From contig CBFIHS010000005.1 of assembly GCA_965662565.1 (NCBI GenBank), positions 1 to 64,000 on the forward strand: a stretch of DNA of 64,000 nucleotides. Reading direction: 5' to 3'. Made by a program: the position numbers and the translations under genes. This stretch comes from UBA5109 sp965662565 (GTDB lineage Bacteria > Pseudomonadota > Gammaproteobacteria > Pseudomonadales > Pseudohongiellaceae). Of the stretch, positions 52,777-61,364 are shown piece by piece. Numbering within the stretch: the first letter of the stretch is position 1; every line of letters starts with the position of its first letter. The notes beneath the pieces are model-generated. The model was not told where the DNA came from, did not search any database, and worked only from the letters and a program-made list of their open reading frames with translations.

Positions 52777-54243
52777 TTAATCGAAAATTCCGAGTTCCTG
52801 CCAAATGGCATCGACTCGATCTTTAATTTCTGGACTCATGGTGATCGGACGACCCCACTCTCTGGTGGTTTCTCCGTCAGTTTTGGTGGTGGCATCGAAG
52901 CCCATTTTTGAGCCTAGGCCTGATAGTGGAGAGGCAAAATCTAAATAATCTATTGGGGTGTTTTCGATCGTGACCGTGTCTCGGGCCGGATCCATCCGGG
53001 TAGTCATTGCCCAGATCACATCGTTCCAGTCTCGAATATTAATATCGTCATCAACGACTATCACAAACTTGGTATACATAAACTGACGTAGAAAAGACCA
53101 CAGCCCCATCATTACGCGTTTCGCATGACCTGGATATTGCTTCTTGATGCTGATAACAGCCAGACGATAAGAGCAACCTTCAGGTGGGAGATAGAAGTCG
53201 GTAATTTCAGGATATTGCCTTTGTATGATGGGGACAAAAACTTCATTTAAGGCAACTCCCAAAATGGCTGGTTCGTCGGGTGGTCTGCCAGTATAGGTAC
53301 TATGATAAATGGGGTCTTTGCGATGAGTTATTTTCTTAATCGTAAAAACAGGGAAGTGATCGACTTCATTATAGTAGCCGGTATGGTCACCAAAGGGTCC
53401 TTCCGGGGCCATGTCTTCTGGCTCAATAAGGCCTTCTAATACAAACTCCGCCGAAGCTGGAACTTGTAGGTCATTACTCAGGCTTTTTGCTACTTCGGTT
53501 TTGCTGCCACGCAGAAGTCCAGCAAAAGCATACTCAGATAAGGTGTCAGGCACAGGAGTTACCGTACCAAGAATTGTCGAGGGATCTGCGCCTATCGCTA
53601 TGCTTACTGGGAAGGCCTCGCCAGGGTGGGCTTCCTGCCATTCCTTAAAGTCAAGCGCGCCGCCTCGGTGAGAGAGCCAGCGCATGATGAGCCTGTTCTT
53701 TCCAATCACTTGCATCCGATAGATGCCAAGGTTCTGACGGTCTTTGTGAGGCCCTTTTGTGATAACCAGTGGCCAAGTGACTAAAGGCCCAGCATCTTCT
53801 GGCCAGCAGGTCTGAATAGGAAGCTTACTCAGATCCACATCATCTTCATCGACAATAATTTCTTGGCAGGCAGGCTTTTTAATCAGTTTGGGTGCTAAGT
53901 TTAAAGCTTGTTTAAAGATTGGCGCTTTTTCGAGTAAATCTTTCCAGCCCTTGGGCGGCTCGGGCTCTTTAAGGAATGCTAATAAACGACCAACATCTCT
54001 AAGAGATTCGACATCTTGTTGGCCCATTGCCATTGCAACACGCTTAGTGGTGCCGAATAGGTTTGCCAATACCGGGATGTTTGAACCTTTGGGATTTTCA
54101 AATAAGAGAGCAGGGCCACCGCGGCGAAGTGTACGGTCAGATATTTCTGTGATTTCTAGATAAGGATCAACGGGAGTTTGGATGCGTTTTAATTCACCCT
54201 TTTTTTCTAGCTCTTCGATGAAATCACGTAAGTCCGAAAACAT
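52777..54243 (-). CDS. ubiD: 4-hydroxy-3-polyprenylbenzoate decarboxylase UbiD
   Basis: Prenylated-FMN-dependent decarboxylase of ubiquinone synthesis, 488 residues as in E. coli. LRDFIEELEKKGELKRI, GPALLFENPKG, the prFMN/Mn region NLGIYRMQVIGKNRLIMRW, and the catalytic Glu/Arg part PEGPFGDHTGYY are intact. It follows rho on the same strand, as in Pseudomonas. UbiX is not in the window. Confidence 0.96.
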   Translation of the reverse strand: MFSDLRDFIEELEKKGELKRIQTPVDPYLEITEISDRTLRRGGPALLFENPKGSNIPVLANLFGTTKRVAMAMGQQDVESLRDVGRLLAFLKEPEPPKGWKDLLEKAPIFKQALNLAPKLIKKPACQEIIVDEDDVDLSKLPIQTCWPEDAGPLVTWPLVITKGPHKDRQNLGIYRMQVIGKNRLIMRWLSHRGGALDFKEWQEAHPGEAFPVSIAIGADPSTILGTVTPVPDTLSEYAFAGLLRGSKTEVAKSLSNDLQVPASAEFVLEGLIEPEDMAPEGPFGDHTGYYNEVDHFPVFTIKKITHRKDPIYHSTYTGRPPDEPAILGVALNEVFVPIIQRQYPEITDFYLPPEGCSYRLAVISIKKQYPGHAKRVMMGLWSFLRQFMYTKFVIVVDDDINIRDWNDVIWAMTTRMDPARDTVTIENTPIDYLDFASPLSGLGSKMGFDATTKTDGETTREWGRPITMSPEIKDRVDAIWQELGIFD

Positions 54244-54362
54244 TAATTAACTACCTGATTTATGGAGATCAAAGTTACAACCCAATAGGAGATAAAAATT
54301 ACCAACTAACTTTAATATCTGCAGTATCTAAGGTATCTATTCCGACTATGATGAAAGAGAAA

Positions 54363-55622
54363 CTATTTTCTCTTCATTGATAGAAAGAATTCCTCATTAG
54401 TTTTTGTGTCTTTTAGTTTATCAAGAATAAACTCGGTTGCAGGGACATCTTCCATCGAGGTGAGAAGTTTTCGAAGAATCCACATGCGTTGTAATTCTTC
54501 TTCAGTAGTAAGCAAGTCCTCTCTTCGAGTGCCTGACCGACGAACATTAATAGCTGGATAGACGCGTTTTTCTGCCATTTTTCTATCCAAGTGCAATTCC
54601 ATGTTACCGGTACCTTTAAATTCTTCGTAAATGACTTCGTCCATTTTGGAGCCAGTTTCAATAAGGCAGGTGGAGATAATGGTTAAACTTCCTCCTTCCT
54701 CAATATTTCGAGCAGCACCAAAGAAACGCTTAGGTCTTTCAAGAGCATGCGCATCGACACCACCTGTCAATACCTTGCCAGAAGATGGAATGATTGTGTT
54801 ATAGGCTCGTGCTAAACGAGTCATTGAATCAAGAAGAATCACTACATCTTCCTTGTGTTCAACTAAGCGCTTGGCTTTTTCAATTACCATTTCAGCCACT
54901 TGGACATGGCGTGAAGGGGGCTCATCAAAGGTACTCGCAACAACTTCACCGCGAACGGACCTTTTCATTTCGGTAACTTCTTCAGGACGCTCATCAATTA
55001 GCAGAACGATAAGATGGCACTCTGGAGAATTACGAGTAATAGCTTGGGCAATGTTTTGTAGAATTAAGGTTTTACCAGCCTTTGGCGGTGAAACAATTAG
55101 ACCGCGTTGTCCTTTCCCAATTGGCGCAACAAGATCAATAACGCGTGAGCTCAAATCTTCAGAGCTGCCATTTCCGACTTCTAGTATTAGGCGCTGTTCT
55201 GGGAAAAGAGGGGTTAAGTTTTCAAAAAGGATTTTGTTACGGGAATTTTCAGGTTTATCGAAGTTGATTTCACTAACTTTTAGAAGGGCAAAATATCGTT
55301 CGCCATCCTTTGGTGGGCGAATCTTCCCGGAAATTGTATCGCCTGTACGTAAATTAAATCGACGAATCTGACTTGGCGAAACATAAATATCATCGGGACC
55401 AGCCAGATAGGAAGCATCAGATGATCTTAAAAAACCAAAGCCATCCTGCAAAATTTCAAGGACTCCATCTCCGTAGATGTCTTCTCCATTTTTAGCATGC
55501 TTTTTTAATAACTGAAAAATAACATCCTGTTTACGGGTTCTGGATACATTATCCAGGCCCATTTCATGAGCAATTTTTATTAATTCTGAGATTGGTTGTG
55601 TTTTTAATTCTGATAAATTCAT
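54363..55622 (-). CDS. rho: Transcription termination factor Rho
   Basis: Hexameric RNA-dependent ATPase of 419 residues, matching E. coli in length. The N-terminal RNA-binding cold-shock-like domain (GFGFLRSSDASYLAGPDDIYVSPSQIRRF region) precedes Walker A PPKAGKTLILQNIA, VLLIDERPEEVTEM, the Q-loop LDSMTRLARAYN and the R-loop GSLTIISTCLIETGSKMD. No inserted domain is seen. Its own 275-base upstream region presumably carries autoregulation. Confidence 0.97.
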   Translation of the reverse strand: MNLSELKTQPISELIKIAHEMGLDNVSRTRKQDVIFQLLKKHAKNGEDIYGDGVLEILQDGFGFLRSSDASYLAGPDDIYVSPSQIRRFNLRTGDTISGKIRPPKDGERYFALLKVSEINFDKPENSRNKILFENLTPLFPEQRLILEVGNGSSEDLSSRVIDLVAPIGKGQRGLIVSPPKAGKTLILQNIAQAITRNSPECHLIVLLIDERPEEVTEMKRSVRGEVVASTFDEPPSRHVQVAEMVIEKAKRLVEHKEDVVILLDSMTRLARAYNTIIPSSGKVLTGGVDAHALERPKRFFGAARNIEEGGSLTIISTCLIETGSKMDEVIYEEFKGTGNMELHLDRKMAEKRVYPAINVRRSGTRREDLLTTEEELQRMWILRKLLTSMEDVPATEFILDKLKDTKTNEEFFLSMKRK

Positions 55623-55897
55623 AGTGCAGTGAGTCTTTTTGAAGGAAAAAAGAAAGGAATGGTTTTAAAGTTATGTAGTTTTAGTTGGTGCGAAAAAAAT
55701 CGCGGTAAATAAATTTTTGCTTGTGATTCCTAAATAGAATAGGTCTATTTCAGTAATAAATAACAATTTTGATTTTTTTTGAAGCCATGGAACGGCGGCT
55801 GAAATAACAAGCTGGCAGGTAATCTATCACCCGCCATAACCTGTGTAAAGCAATTATTTAAAAAAACTACCTTTAAATATTAAAAATATCGAAAAAT

Positions 55898-56224
55898 TTA
55901 AATTGTGCTATCAATGAATGCAGAAAGTTGAGCTTTTGATAAGGCTCCAACTTTTTTTCCTGCCGCATCACCATTATTGAAAATAATTAAAGTAGGGATG
56001 CCTTTGACGTTGTATTTCTCAGCAATGGCTTTGTGTTGGTCAACATCAAGTTTGCAAATTTTTAACTTGCCCGAATATTCATCAGCTAGGTCTTCGAGAA
56101 CTGGAGCAATCATTTTGCACGGTCCACACCATTCTGCCCAAAAGTCTACTAGGACTGGGCCGCCTGCATTCATAACATCTTCTTCAAAACTATCGTCGCT
56201 AATATGACTGATATTGTCGCTCAT
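55898..56224 (-). CDS. trxA: Thioredoxin TrxA
   Basis: Cytosolic disulfide reductase, 108 residues. The redox site is WAEWCGPCKMIAPVL, and the cis-Pro loop is VKGIPTLIIFNNG. The trxA-rho-ubiD order on one strand is the conserved one. Confidence 0.97.
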   Translation of the reverse strand: MSDNISHISDDSFEEDVMNAGGPVLVDFWAEWCGPCKMIAPVLEDLADEYSGKLKICKLDVDQHKAIAEKYNVKGIPTLIIFNNGDAAGKKVGALSKAQLSAFIDSTI

Positions 56225-56305
56225 GATTTTTCCTTACGCTTACAGTAAATTGATTGAAATTAGTTGGGTTTATGCTTGGGTTTAAATATGAAGACAAAAT
56301 AGTGC

Positions 56306-57316
56306 TTATTCAAGTTTTTCGGCAACCTTTTTAGCAAAATAAGTCAGAATAGCGTCTGCGCCAGCTCGTTTGATAGAAAGTAATGATTCCAGCATGACTT
56401 TGTCTTCATCAAGCCAGCCGTTTTGGAAAGCGGCCATATGCATCGCATACTCACCACTCACTTGGTAAACAAAGGTTGGCACCCCAAATTCATCTTTTAC
56501 TCTTCGCACTATGTCTAAGTATGGCATGCCAGGTTTCACCATCACCATATCAGCTCCTTCACTGAGGTCCATGGCGACTTCTTGTAAGGCTTCATCGCTA
56601 TTAGCTGGATCCATCTGGTAGGTTTCTTTTGAGCTGGCGCCAAGATTACCCGCTGACCCAACAGCATCGCGGAAAGGGCCATAATAAGCCGAAGCATATT
56701 TTGCAGAGTAGGCTAAAATACGAGTATTTGTATGGCTCTGAGTCTCTAATTCTTGCCTAATCGCGCCAATGCGGCCATCCATCATATCGGAAGGGGCCAC
56801 TATATCGGCACCGGCTTCAGCATGAGAAAGAGCTTGTTTTACAAGAGTTTCGACAGTCTCCTGATTTAGGACATAACCATTAGAATCAATGATGCCGTCT
56901 TGCCCATGAGTGGTAAAAGGGTCTAAAGCAACATCCGTAATAACGCCCATTTCAGGACAGATATCTTTAATCGTTTGTATTGCTCGCTGGGCTAAGCCGC
57001 TGGGATTGAATGCTTCTCGACCATCTTCAGATTTGCTCGCCAAGTCTGGCACTGGAAATAGAGCAATTGCAGGAATACCTAGCTGCTTCAGGAGTAGAGT
57101 TTCTTTTCCTAGTTCATCAAGAGTTAAACGTTCGATGCCGGGCATGGCAGAAATAGCTTGGCGCTCTGATTTACCTTCTATGACAAAAATAGGATAGATT
57201 AAGTCGTCAGTGCTTAAGCGCGATTCGCGCATCAAGCGACGGCTAAAGTCATCCTTACGCATACGGCGCATCCTGGTGACAGGAAACTTACGAATGTAGC
57301 TATCTTTACTCAACAC
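56306..57316 (-). CDS. hemB: Delta-aminolevulinic acid dehydratase HemB
   Basis: Porphobilinogen synthase of 336 residues. The two Schiff-base lysines lie in LAYSAKYASAYYGP and MVKPGMPYLDIVR. The metal site reads DVALDPFTTHGQDG: the three zinc cysteines of the E. coli enzyme are replaced by Asp/Ala-type residues, so this is the Mg-dependent, zinc-independent type known from Pseudomonas. It supplies the substrate for HemC, encoded 10 kb away. Confidence 0.96.
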   Translation of the reverse strand: MLSKDSYIRKFPVTRMRRMRKDDFSRRLMRESRLSTDDLIYPIFVIEGKSERQAISAMPGIERLTLDELGKETLLLKQLGIPAIALFPVPDLASKSEDGREAFNPSGLAQRAIQTIKDICPEMGVITDVALDPFTTHGQDGIIDSNGYVLNQETVETLVKQALSHAEAGADIVAPSDMMDGRIGAIRQELETQSHTNTRILAYSAKYASAYYGPFRDAVGSAGNLGASSKETYQMDPANSDEALQEVAMDLSEGADMVMVKPGMPYLDIVRRVKDEFGVPTFVYQVSGEYAMHMAAFQNGWLDEDKVMLESLLSIKRAGADAILTYFAKKVAEKLE

Positions 57317-57468
57317 AAACTCCGCTAACTAATATAAAGAAATAAAAAAAGAAAAGATGAAGGATATGCAAGCTCACTGTATCTTTGTCTTTATATCTTT
57401 GTAACATACACGCTTGAATTCTATCTAGATTAAACTAGCGATACTAATTATGGCACATAAGGGCATAA

Positions 57469-59604
57469 ATGAATAAAAAACAACTGTCTCTGCTTTTACT
57501 TTTTATTGTAGTAGTAGCATGCTTTTTCATTTTTGATTTGAGTTCGTATTTGCGTCTTGACTATTTTCAGCAACAACGCGAGTTGTTATTGGAGTATAAA
57601 GATCAGAATTTAGTATTCAGTAGTGCTTTGTATTTCGCGCTTTATGTTTTGGTAACCGCTTTTTCGCTTCCGGCTGCTGCGATAGTAACCTTAGCTGGAG
57701 GGGCGATTTTTGGCTTCTGGTGGGGGCTTGTCTTAGTATCATTTGCCAGCACTATCGGTGCAAGTTTGGCTTTTCTTATGGCCAGAACGATTCTTAAAGA
57801 CTGGGTACAAGAAAAGTTTGGTCACAAATTAAATGCAATTAATAAAGGTGTAGAGAAAGATGGTGTTTTTTACCTTTTCACTCTACGTTTGATCCCGGTT
57901 TTTCCATTTTTCTTAGTTAATGCTCTTATGGCTTTAACGCCAATTAAGCTGCGCGATTTTTATTGGGTGAGTCAGCTTGGAATGTTATTTGGGACGGCTT
58001 TATATGTAGAAGTGGGAGCACAGATTGGGATGGCAGAAAGTATTCCAGCTGTTCTTAATATAGGAATGTTACGCATTCTTTTGGTTCTAGCTATTTTCCC
58101 TTGGTTGGCCAAGTGGTTTGTCGGCTTTTTAAGAAAGCGAAAGGTGTATAAAGCTTACCCGAAACCAGCAAAATTTGATGCTAACTTAGTGGTTATCGGT
58201 GCAGGTTCTGGGGGCTTGGTATCGGCCTATATTGCGGCGTTGACTAAAGCTAAAGTTTATCTTATTGAAAAAAATGAAATGGGTGGTGATTGTTTAAATA
58301 CGGGTTGTGTTCCTAGCAAAGCGATCATTCGAAGTGCTGGTGTAAATCACTTGTTCAGTAGATCTGAAGAATTTGGAATAAATGCATCGGCTACAGATGT
58401 TGATTTTACTTCTGTAATGCAACGGGTAAAAAATGTCATAGCTAAAATTGAGCCTCATGATTCTGTCGAGCGATACACAAAGCTAGGAGTGGAATGCATC
58501 AAAGGGGAAGCGCAGATACTCTCACCTTATGAAGTGGAAGTGAACGGGCAGAAAATTTCTACTCGCAATATTATTATAGCTACTGGTGCGAGCCCTCTTG
58601 TTCCCAAAATCCCGGGCTTAGAAAAAGTGGACTATGTAAGCTCTGATACTGTTTGGAATTTACAAAAGTTACCTAAAAGATTCTTGGTTGTTGGTGGTGG
58701 TCCGATTGGGTCGGAGCTCGCGCAAGCTTTTTCAAGGTTGGGCTCGAAGGTGACTCAAGTGGATCGAGCGCTCAAACCTTTGCCCCGTGAAGACATAGAA
58801 GTATCGAGCTTTGTCCAGAATAAATTTGAACAGGAAGGTATAAAGTTTCTTGGCGAACATGAAGTCTTACGTTTTGAAAGTAATGCAGGTGAACACCAAG
58901 TCATCCTTAAGCATCGCGGAAACGAAGTCACTTTAAGTTTTGATGTCGTACTTTTAGCACTTGGACGTAAAGCAAATATCGAGGGAATAGGTTTAGAAAA
59001 TTTAGGAGTTGAAACAACTGAACTTGGAACCATTAAAGTCAATGAGTATTTGCAAACAACTTTCCCCAATATTCTCGCTTGTGGAGATGTAGCAGGGCCC
59101 TACCAGTTTACTCATATGGCTTCTCATCAAGCCTGGTATGCTTCTATCAATAGTTTGTTTTCAGGCTTTAAGAAATTCAAAGTTGATTACTCGATTGTGC
59201 CTTGGGCCACCTTTACGGATCCGGAAATAGCAAGAGTAGGGCTCAATGAGGCAGAAGCAAAAGAGAATAATGTTGCTTATGAAGTGACTCGTTATGGTAT
59301 TGATGATTTGGATCGAGCTATTGCCGACAGTGAAGATCAGGGTTTTGTGAAAATTCTAACCGTCCCAGGAAAAGATAAAATTATTGGAGTGACGATAGTC
59401 GGAAACCATGCTTCAGATTTAATCGCCGAATTTATACTGGCGATGAAAAATAATCTTGGTTTGAAAAAAATAATGGGCACAATACATATTTATCCAACCT
59501 TGGCTGAAAGTAATAAATTTGCTGCTTCGGAGTGGAGAAAGGCCCATGCCCCTGAGTGGTTATATCCCTGGCTTAAAAAGTTCCACAGCTGGCGCAGGGC
59601 TTAA
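57469..59604 (+). CDS. Fusion of TVP38/DedA-type membrane domain and mercuric-reductase-like flavoprotein
   Basis: 711 residues. Residues 1-225 form a TVP38/TMEM64 membrane domain (SLPAAAIVTLAGGAIFGFWW, ASTIGASLAFLMART, LIPVFPFFLVNALMALT). From about 234 comes a complete class I pyridine-nucleotide disulfide oxidoreductase: FAD motif VVIGAGSGGLVSAYIA, redox pair Cys275/Cys280 in GGDCLNTGCVPSKA, NAD motif VVGGGPIGSELAQAFSRLG, LACGDVAGPYQFTH and the C-terminal dimer domain with GTIHIYPTLAE. It lacks the N-terminal heavy-metal domain and C-terminal Cys pair of MerA, so mercury reduction is doubtful. The next gene is ArsM-like, hinting at arsenic or thiol redox. Confidence 0.9.
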   Translation: MNKKQLSLLLLFIVVVACFFIFDLSSYLRLDYFQQQRELLLEYKDQNLVFSSALYFALYVLVTAFSLPAAAIVTLAGGAIFGFWWGLVLVSFASTIGASLAFLMARTILKDWVQEKFGHKLNAINKGVEKDGVFYLFTLRLIPVFPFFLVNALMALTPIKLRDFYWVSQLGMLFGTALYVEVGAQIGMAESIPAVLNIGMLRILLVLAIFPWLAKWFVGFLRKRKVYKAYPKPAKFDANLVVIGAGSGGLVSAYIAALTKAKVYLIEKNEMGGDCLNTGCVPSKAIIRSAGVNHLFSRSEEFGINASATDVDFTSVMQRVKNVIAKIEPHDSVERYTKLGVECIKGEAQILSPYEVEVNGQKISTRNIIIATGASPLVPKIPGLEKVDYVSSDTVWNLQKLPKRFLVVGGGPIGSELAQAFSRLGSKVTQVDRALKPLPREDIEVSSFVQNKFEQEGIKFLGEHEVLRFESNAGEHQVILKHRGNEVTLSFDVVLLALGRKANIEGIGLENLGVETTELGTIKVNEYLQTTFPNILACGDVAGPYQFTHMASHQAWYASINSLFSGFKKFKVDYSIVPWATFTDPEIARVGLNEAEAKENNVAYEVTRYGIDDLDRAIADSEDQGFVKILTVPGKDKIIGVTIVGNHASDLIAEFILAMKNNLGLKKIMGTIHIYPTLAESNKFAASEWRKAHAPEWLYPWLKKFHSWRRA

Positions 59605-59689
59605 GTGAAGCTAATTTAAAAGTTGATCTTAGAAATAAAAATTTTGTAGTAATACATTGGCGAGTAGTTAAACAATCAGGAGATAAATT

Positions 59690-60796
59690 TTGAGCGTTGA
59701 AGCAAAAGTATCCGAAAGATATGCAGGCGGTGCGAAAGAAGTTGAAGCAAGTCTATGCTGCCCCGTAGATTATGATGCAAAGTTATTGAAAATCCTTCCG
59801 CAGGAAATTATTGATAAAGATTATGGCTGTGGTGACCCTTCCCGTTACGTTAAAAAAGGTGATTGTGTTTTAGATCTTGGTAGTGGTGGCGGAAAAATTT
59901 GTTACATGGCGGCTCAACTTGTGGGTGAAGAAGGTTCTGTTATCGGAATAGATATGACAGATGAAATGCTTGCACTTGCTAGAAAATATCAAGATGAAAT
60001 GGCAAGCAAGCTTGGTGGTGATCGGGTCGATTTCCGTAAAGGTTATATTCAAGATTTATCTTTAGACTTACAGGCACTCCAAGATTTAATGATGAACAAA
60101 AATGTAAACGAGAATGAAATTGGGCAATGGAAAGAAAAGCAAAAAAATGAAGCTCCTTTAGTAGCAAGTGATAGTGTTGATCTAGTTGTTTCTAATTGTG
60201 TTTTAAACCTTGTTGCTGAAGAGCATCGTACGCAGATGATCAGTGAGATTTTTCGAGTTCTTAAACCTGGTGGAAGAGTAGCAATATCCGATATAGTAAG
60301 TGATGAGATAGTTCCACAACACTTGCGTGATGATGCACATTTATGGAGCGGTTGTATCTCTGGTGCGTTCCAAGAAAAAGAATTTCTCGAAGCTTTTCTG
60401 AAAGCAGGGTTTGTTGCAGTGGCATATGATAAGTGGGATGCAGAACCATGGCAGATTGTCGAAGATATAGAATTTCGGTCGGTGACAATAATGGCATTCA
60501 AGCCAGAAGAGATTCCGTTACTGGATAAAAATCAGGCGGTAATATACAAAGGGCCTTTTTCAGAAGTGCGTGATGATTTTGATAACGTATACCCGCGTGG
60601 TGAAAGAATTGCTGTTAGTGATAGAACATATCGTTTCTTGATGGATGGTGATCTAAGTGAAAATTTTATCGGGATAACGGCAAAATCTTTCCAAGAAAAT
60701 CAGAAGTTTTGTAAAGCTGTTGGTACTATTAGGCCGGCTAGCGAAACAAAAGGCGGAAGCCACAAAGGCGGCAATGAGTCTTCAGCGTGCTGTTAA
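59690..60796 (+). CDS. arsM: ArsM-type arsenite methyltransferase
   Basis: SAM-dependent methyltransferase of 368 residues. Motif I is VLDLGSGGGKICYMAAQL. The three catalytic arsenic-binding cysteines of ArsM enzymes are present in their contexts: Cys47 in DYGCGDPS, Cys170 in VSNCVLNLV and Cys222 in WSGCISGAF. An extra Cys pair lies early (Cys23, Cys24), and the protein ends in a Gly/Ser-rich tail closing with ACC. It starts with TTG after CAGGAGA. It methylates arsenite in detoxification or as the first step to arsenosugars. The fused flavoprotein 85 bases upstream on the same strand is probably co-expressed. The exact substrate is inferred. Confidence 0.8.
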   Translation: MSVEAKVSERYAGGAKEVEASLCCPVDYDAKLLKILPQEIIDKDYGCGDPSRYVKKGDCVLDLGSGGGKICYMAAQLVGEEGSVIGIDMTDEMLALARKYQDEMASKLGGDRVDFRKGYIQDLSLDLQALQDLMMNKNVNENEIGQWKEKQKNEAPLVASDSVDLVVSNCVLNLVAEEHRTQMISEIFRVLKPGGRVAISDIVSDEIVPQHLRDDAHLWSGCISGAFQEKEFLEAFLKAGFVAVAYDKWDAEPWQIVEDIEFRSVTIMAFKPEEIPLLDKNQAVIYKGPFSEVRDDFDNVYPRGERIAVSDRTYRFLMDGDLSENFIGITAKSFQENQKFCKAVGTIRPASETKGGSHKGGNESSACC

Positions 60797-60819
60797 AAAT
60801 TAATTTAGCAGTGTTCTTG

Positions 60820-61332
60820 TTAGCTTTTACGAAGAGCTTGGAAAACGCAAAAACTGCCAAGCATAATAAAGCCGACCAAGCTCCACTCCGGAATACTCAT
60901 TCCGATGACCGGGTCTTGCCATACAACTTCCGCGCAATTTCCGTCGCCTGACAGCATGGCTGTGAGCACTTCAGACATAGGGAACACTTCCACCATATAG
61001 CTTAGGCTTGGGCCGCAGGCTGGAACTTTATCCTCAGGTAAGTGCTGTAAATAAATTTGCCGTATTGCAAAGCCGGCTCCACCAAAAGCAAACAGTGCAC
61101 ATAAAAATCCATAGACTTTCCTGCCGATTGCTGCTGGGTTATGGATAAATGCAAGCAATGCAAAAAGTCCAGCCATTGCAAAGAAAATTCGTTGCGTCAT
61201 ACAGAGTGGGCAAGGTTCAAGACCCATTACATTTTCCATATATAAGGCTATGCTTAGTAGGGAAAAACAAAGTAGAAAAATGTATAAATAGATTAATCTT
61301 ATGCTTAGGAATTTGTTATCGGATATTGACAT
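60820..61332 (-). CDS. dsbB: Disulfide bond formation protein DsbB
   Basis: Inner-membrane quinone reductase of 170 residues with four helices. The first redox pair is in LEPCPLCMTQR and the second in the periplasmic loop, PACGPSLSYM and GNCAEVVW. It reoxidises DsbA (encoded at 8.8 kb) and passes electrons to ubiquinone. Convergent with arsM. Confidence 0.94.
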   Translation of the reverse strand: MSISDNKFLSIRLIYLYIFLLCFSLLSIALYMENVMGLEPCPLCMTQRIFFAMAGLFALLAFIHNPAAIGRKVYGFLCALFAFGGAGFAIRQIYLQHLPEDKVPACGPSLSYMVEVFPMSEVLTAMLSGDGNCAEVVWQDPVIGMSIPEWSLVGFIMLGSFCVFQALRKS

Positions 61333-61364
61333 AATTTTTATTTCTTCTGTTAATTTTTGAAGGT

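Noticed and set aside
54853..55371. Plus-strand gene of 172 codons opposite rho
   Set aside because: It lies wholly opposite the highly conserved rho gene, and its translation is low in plausible structure.
57469..59604. Mercuric reductase MerA
   Set aside because: The redox Cys pair is shared by the whole family; the MerA heavy-metal domain and C-terminal Cys pair are missing, and no mer genes are adjacent.
60049..60501. Minus-strand gene of 150 codons opposite arsM
   Set aside because: It is antisense to a clear methyltransferase, with no ribosome-binding site or recognisable sequence.
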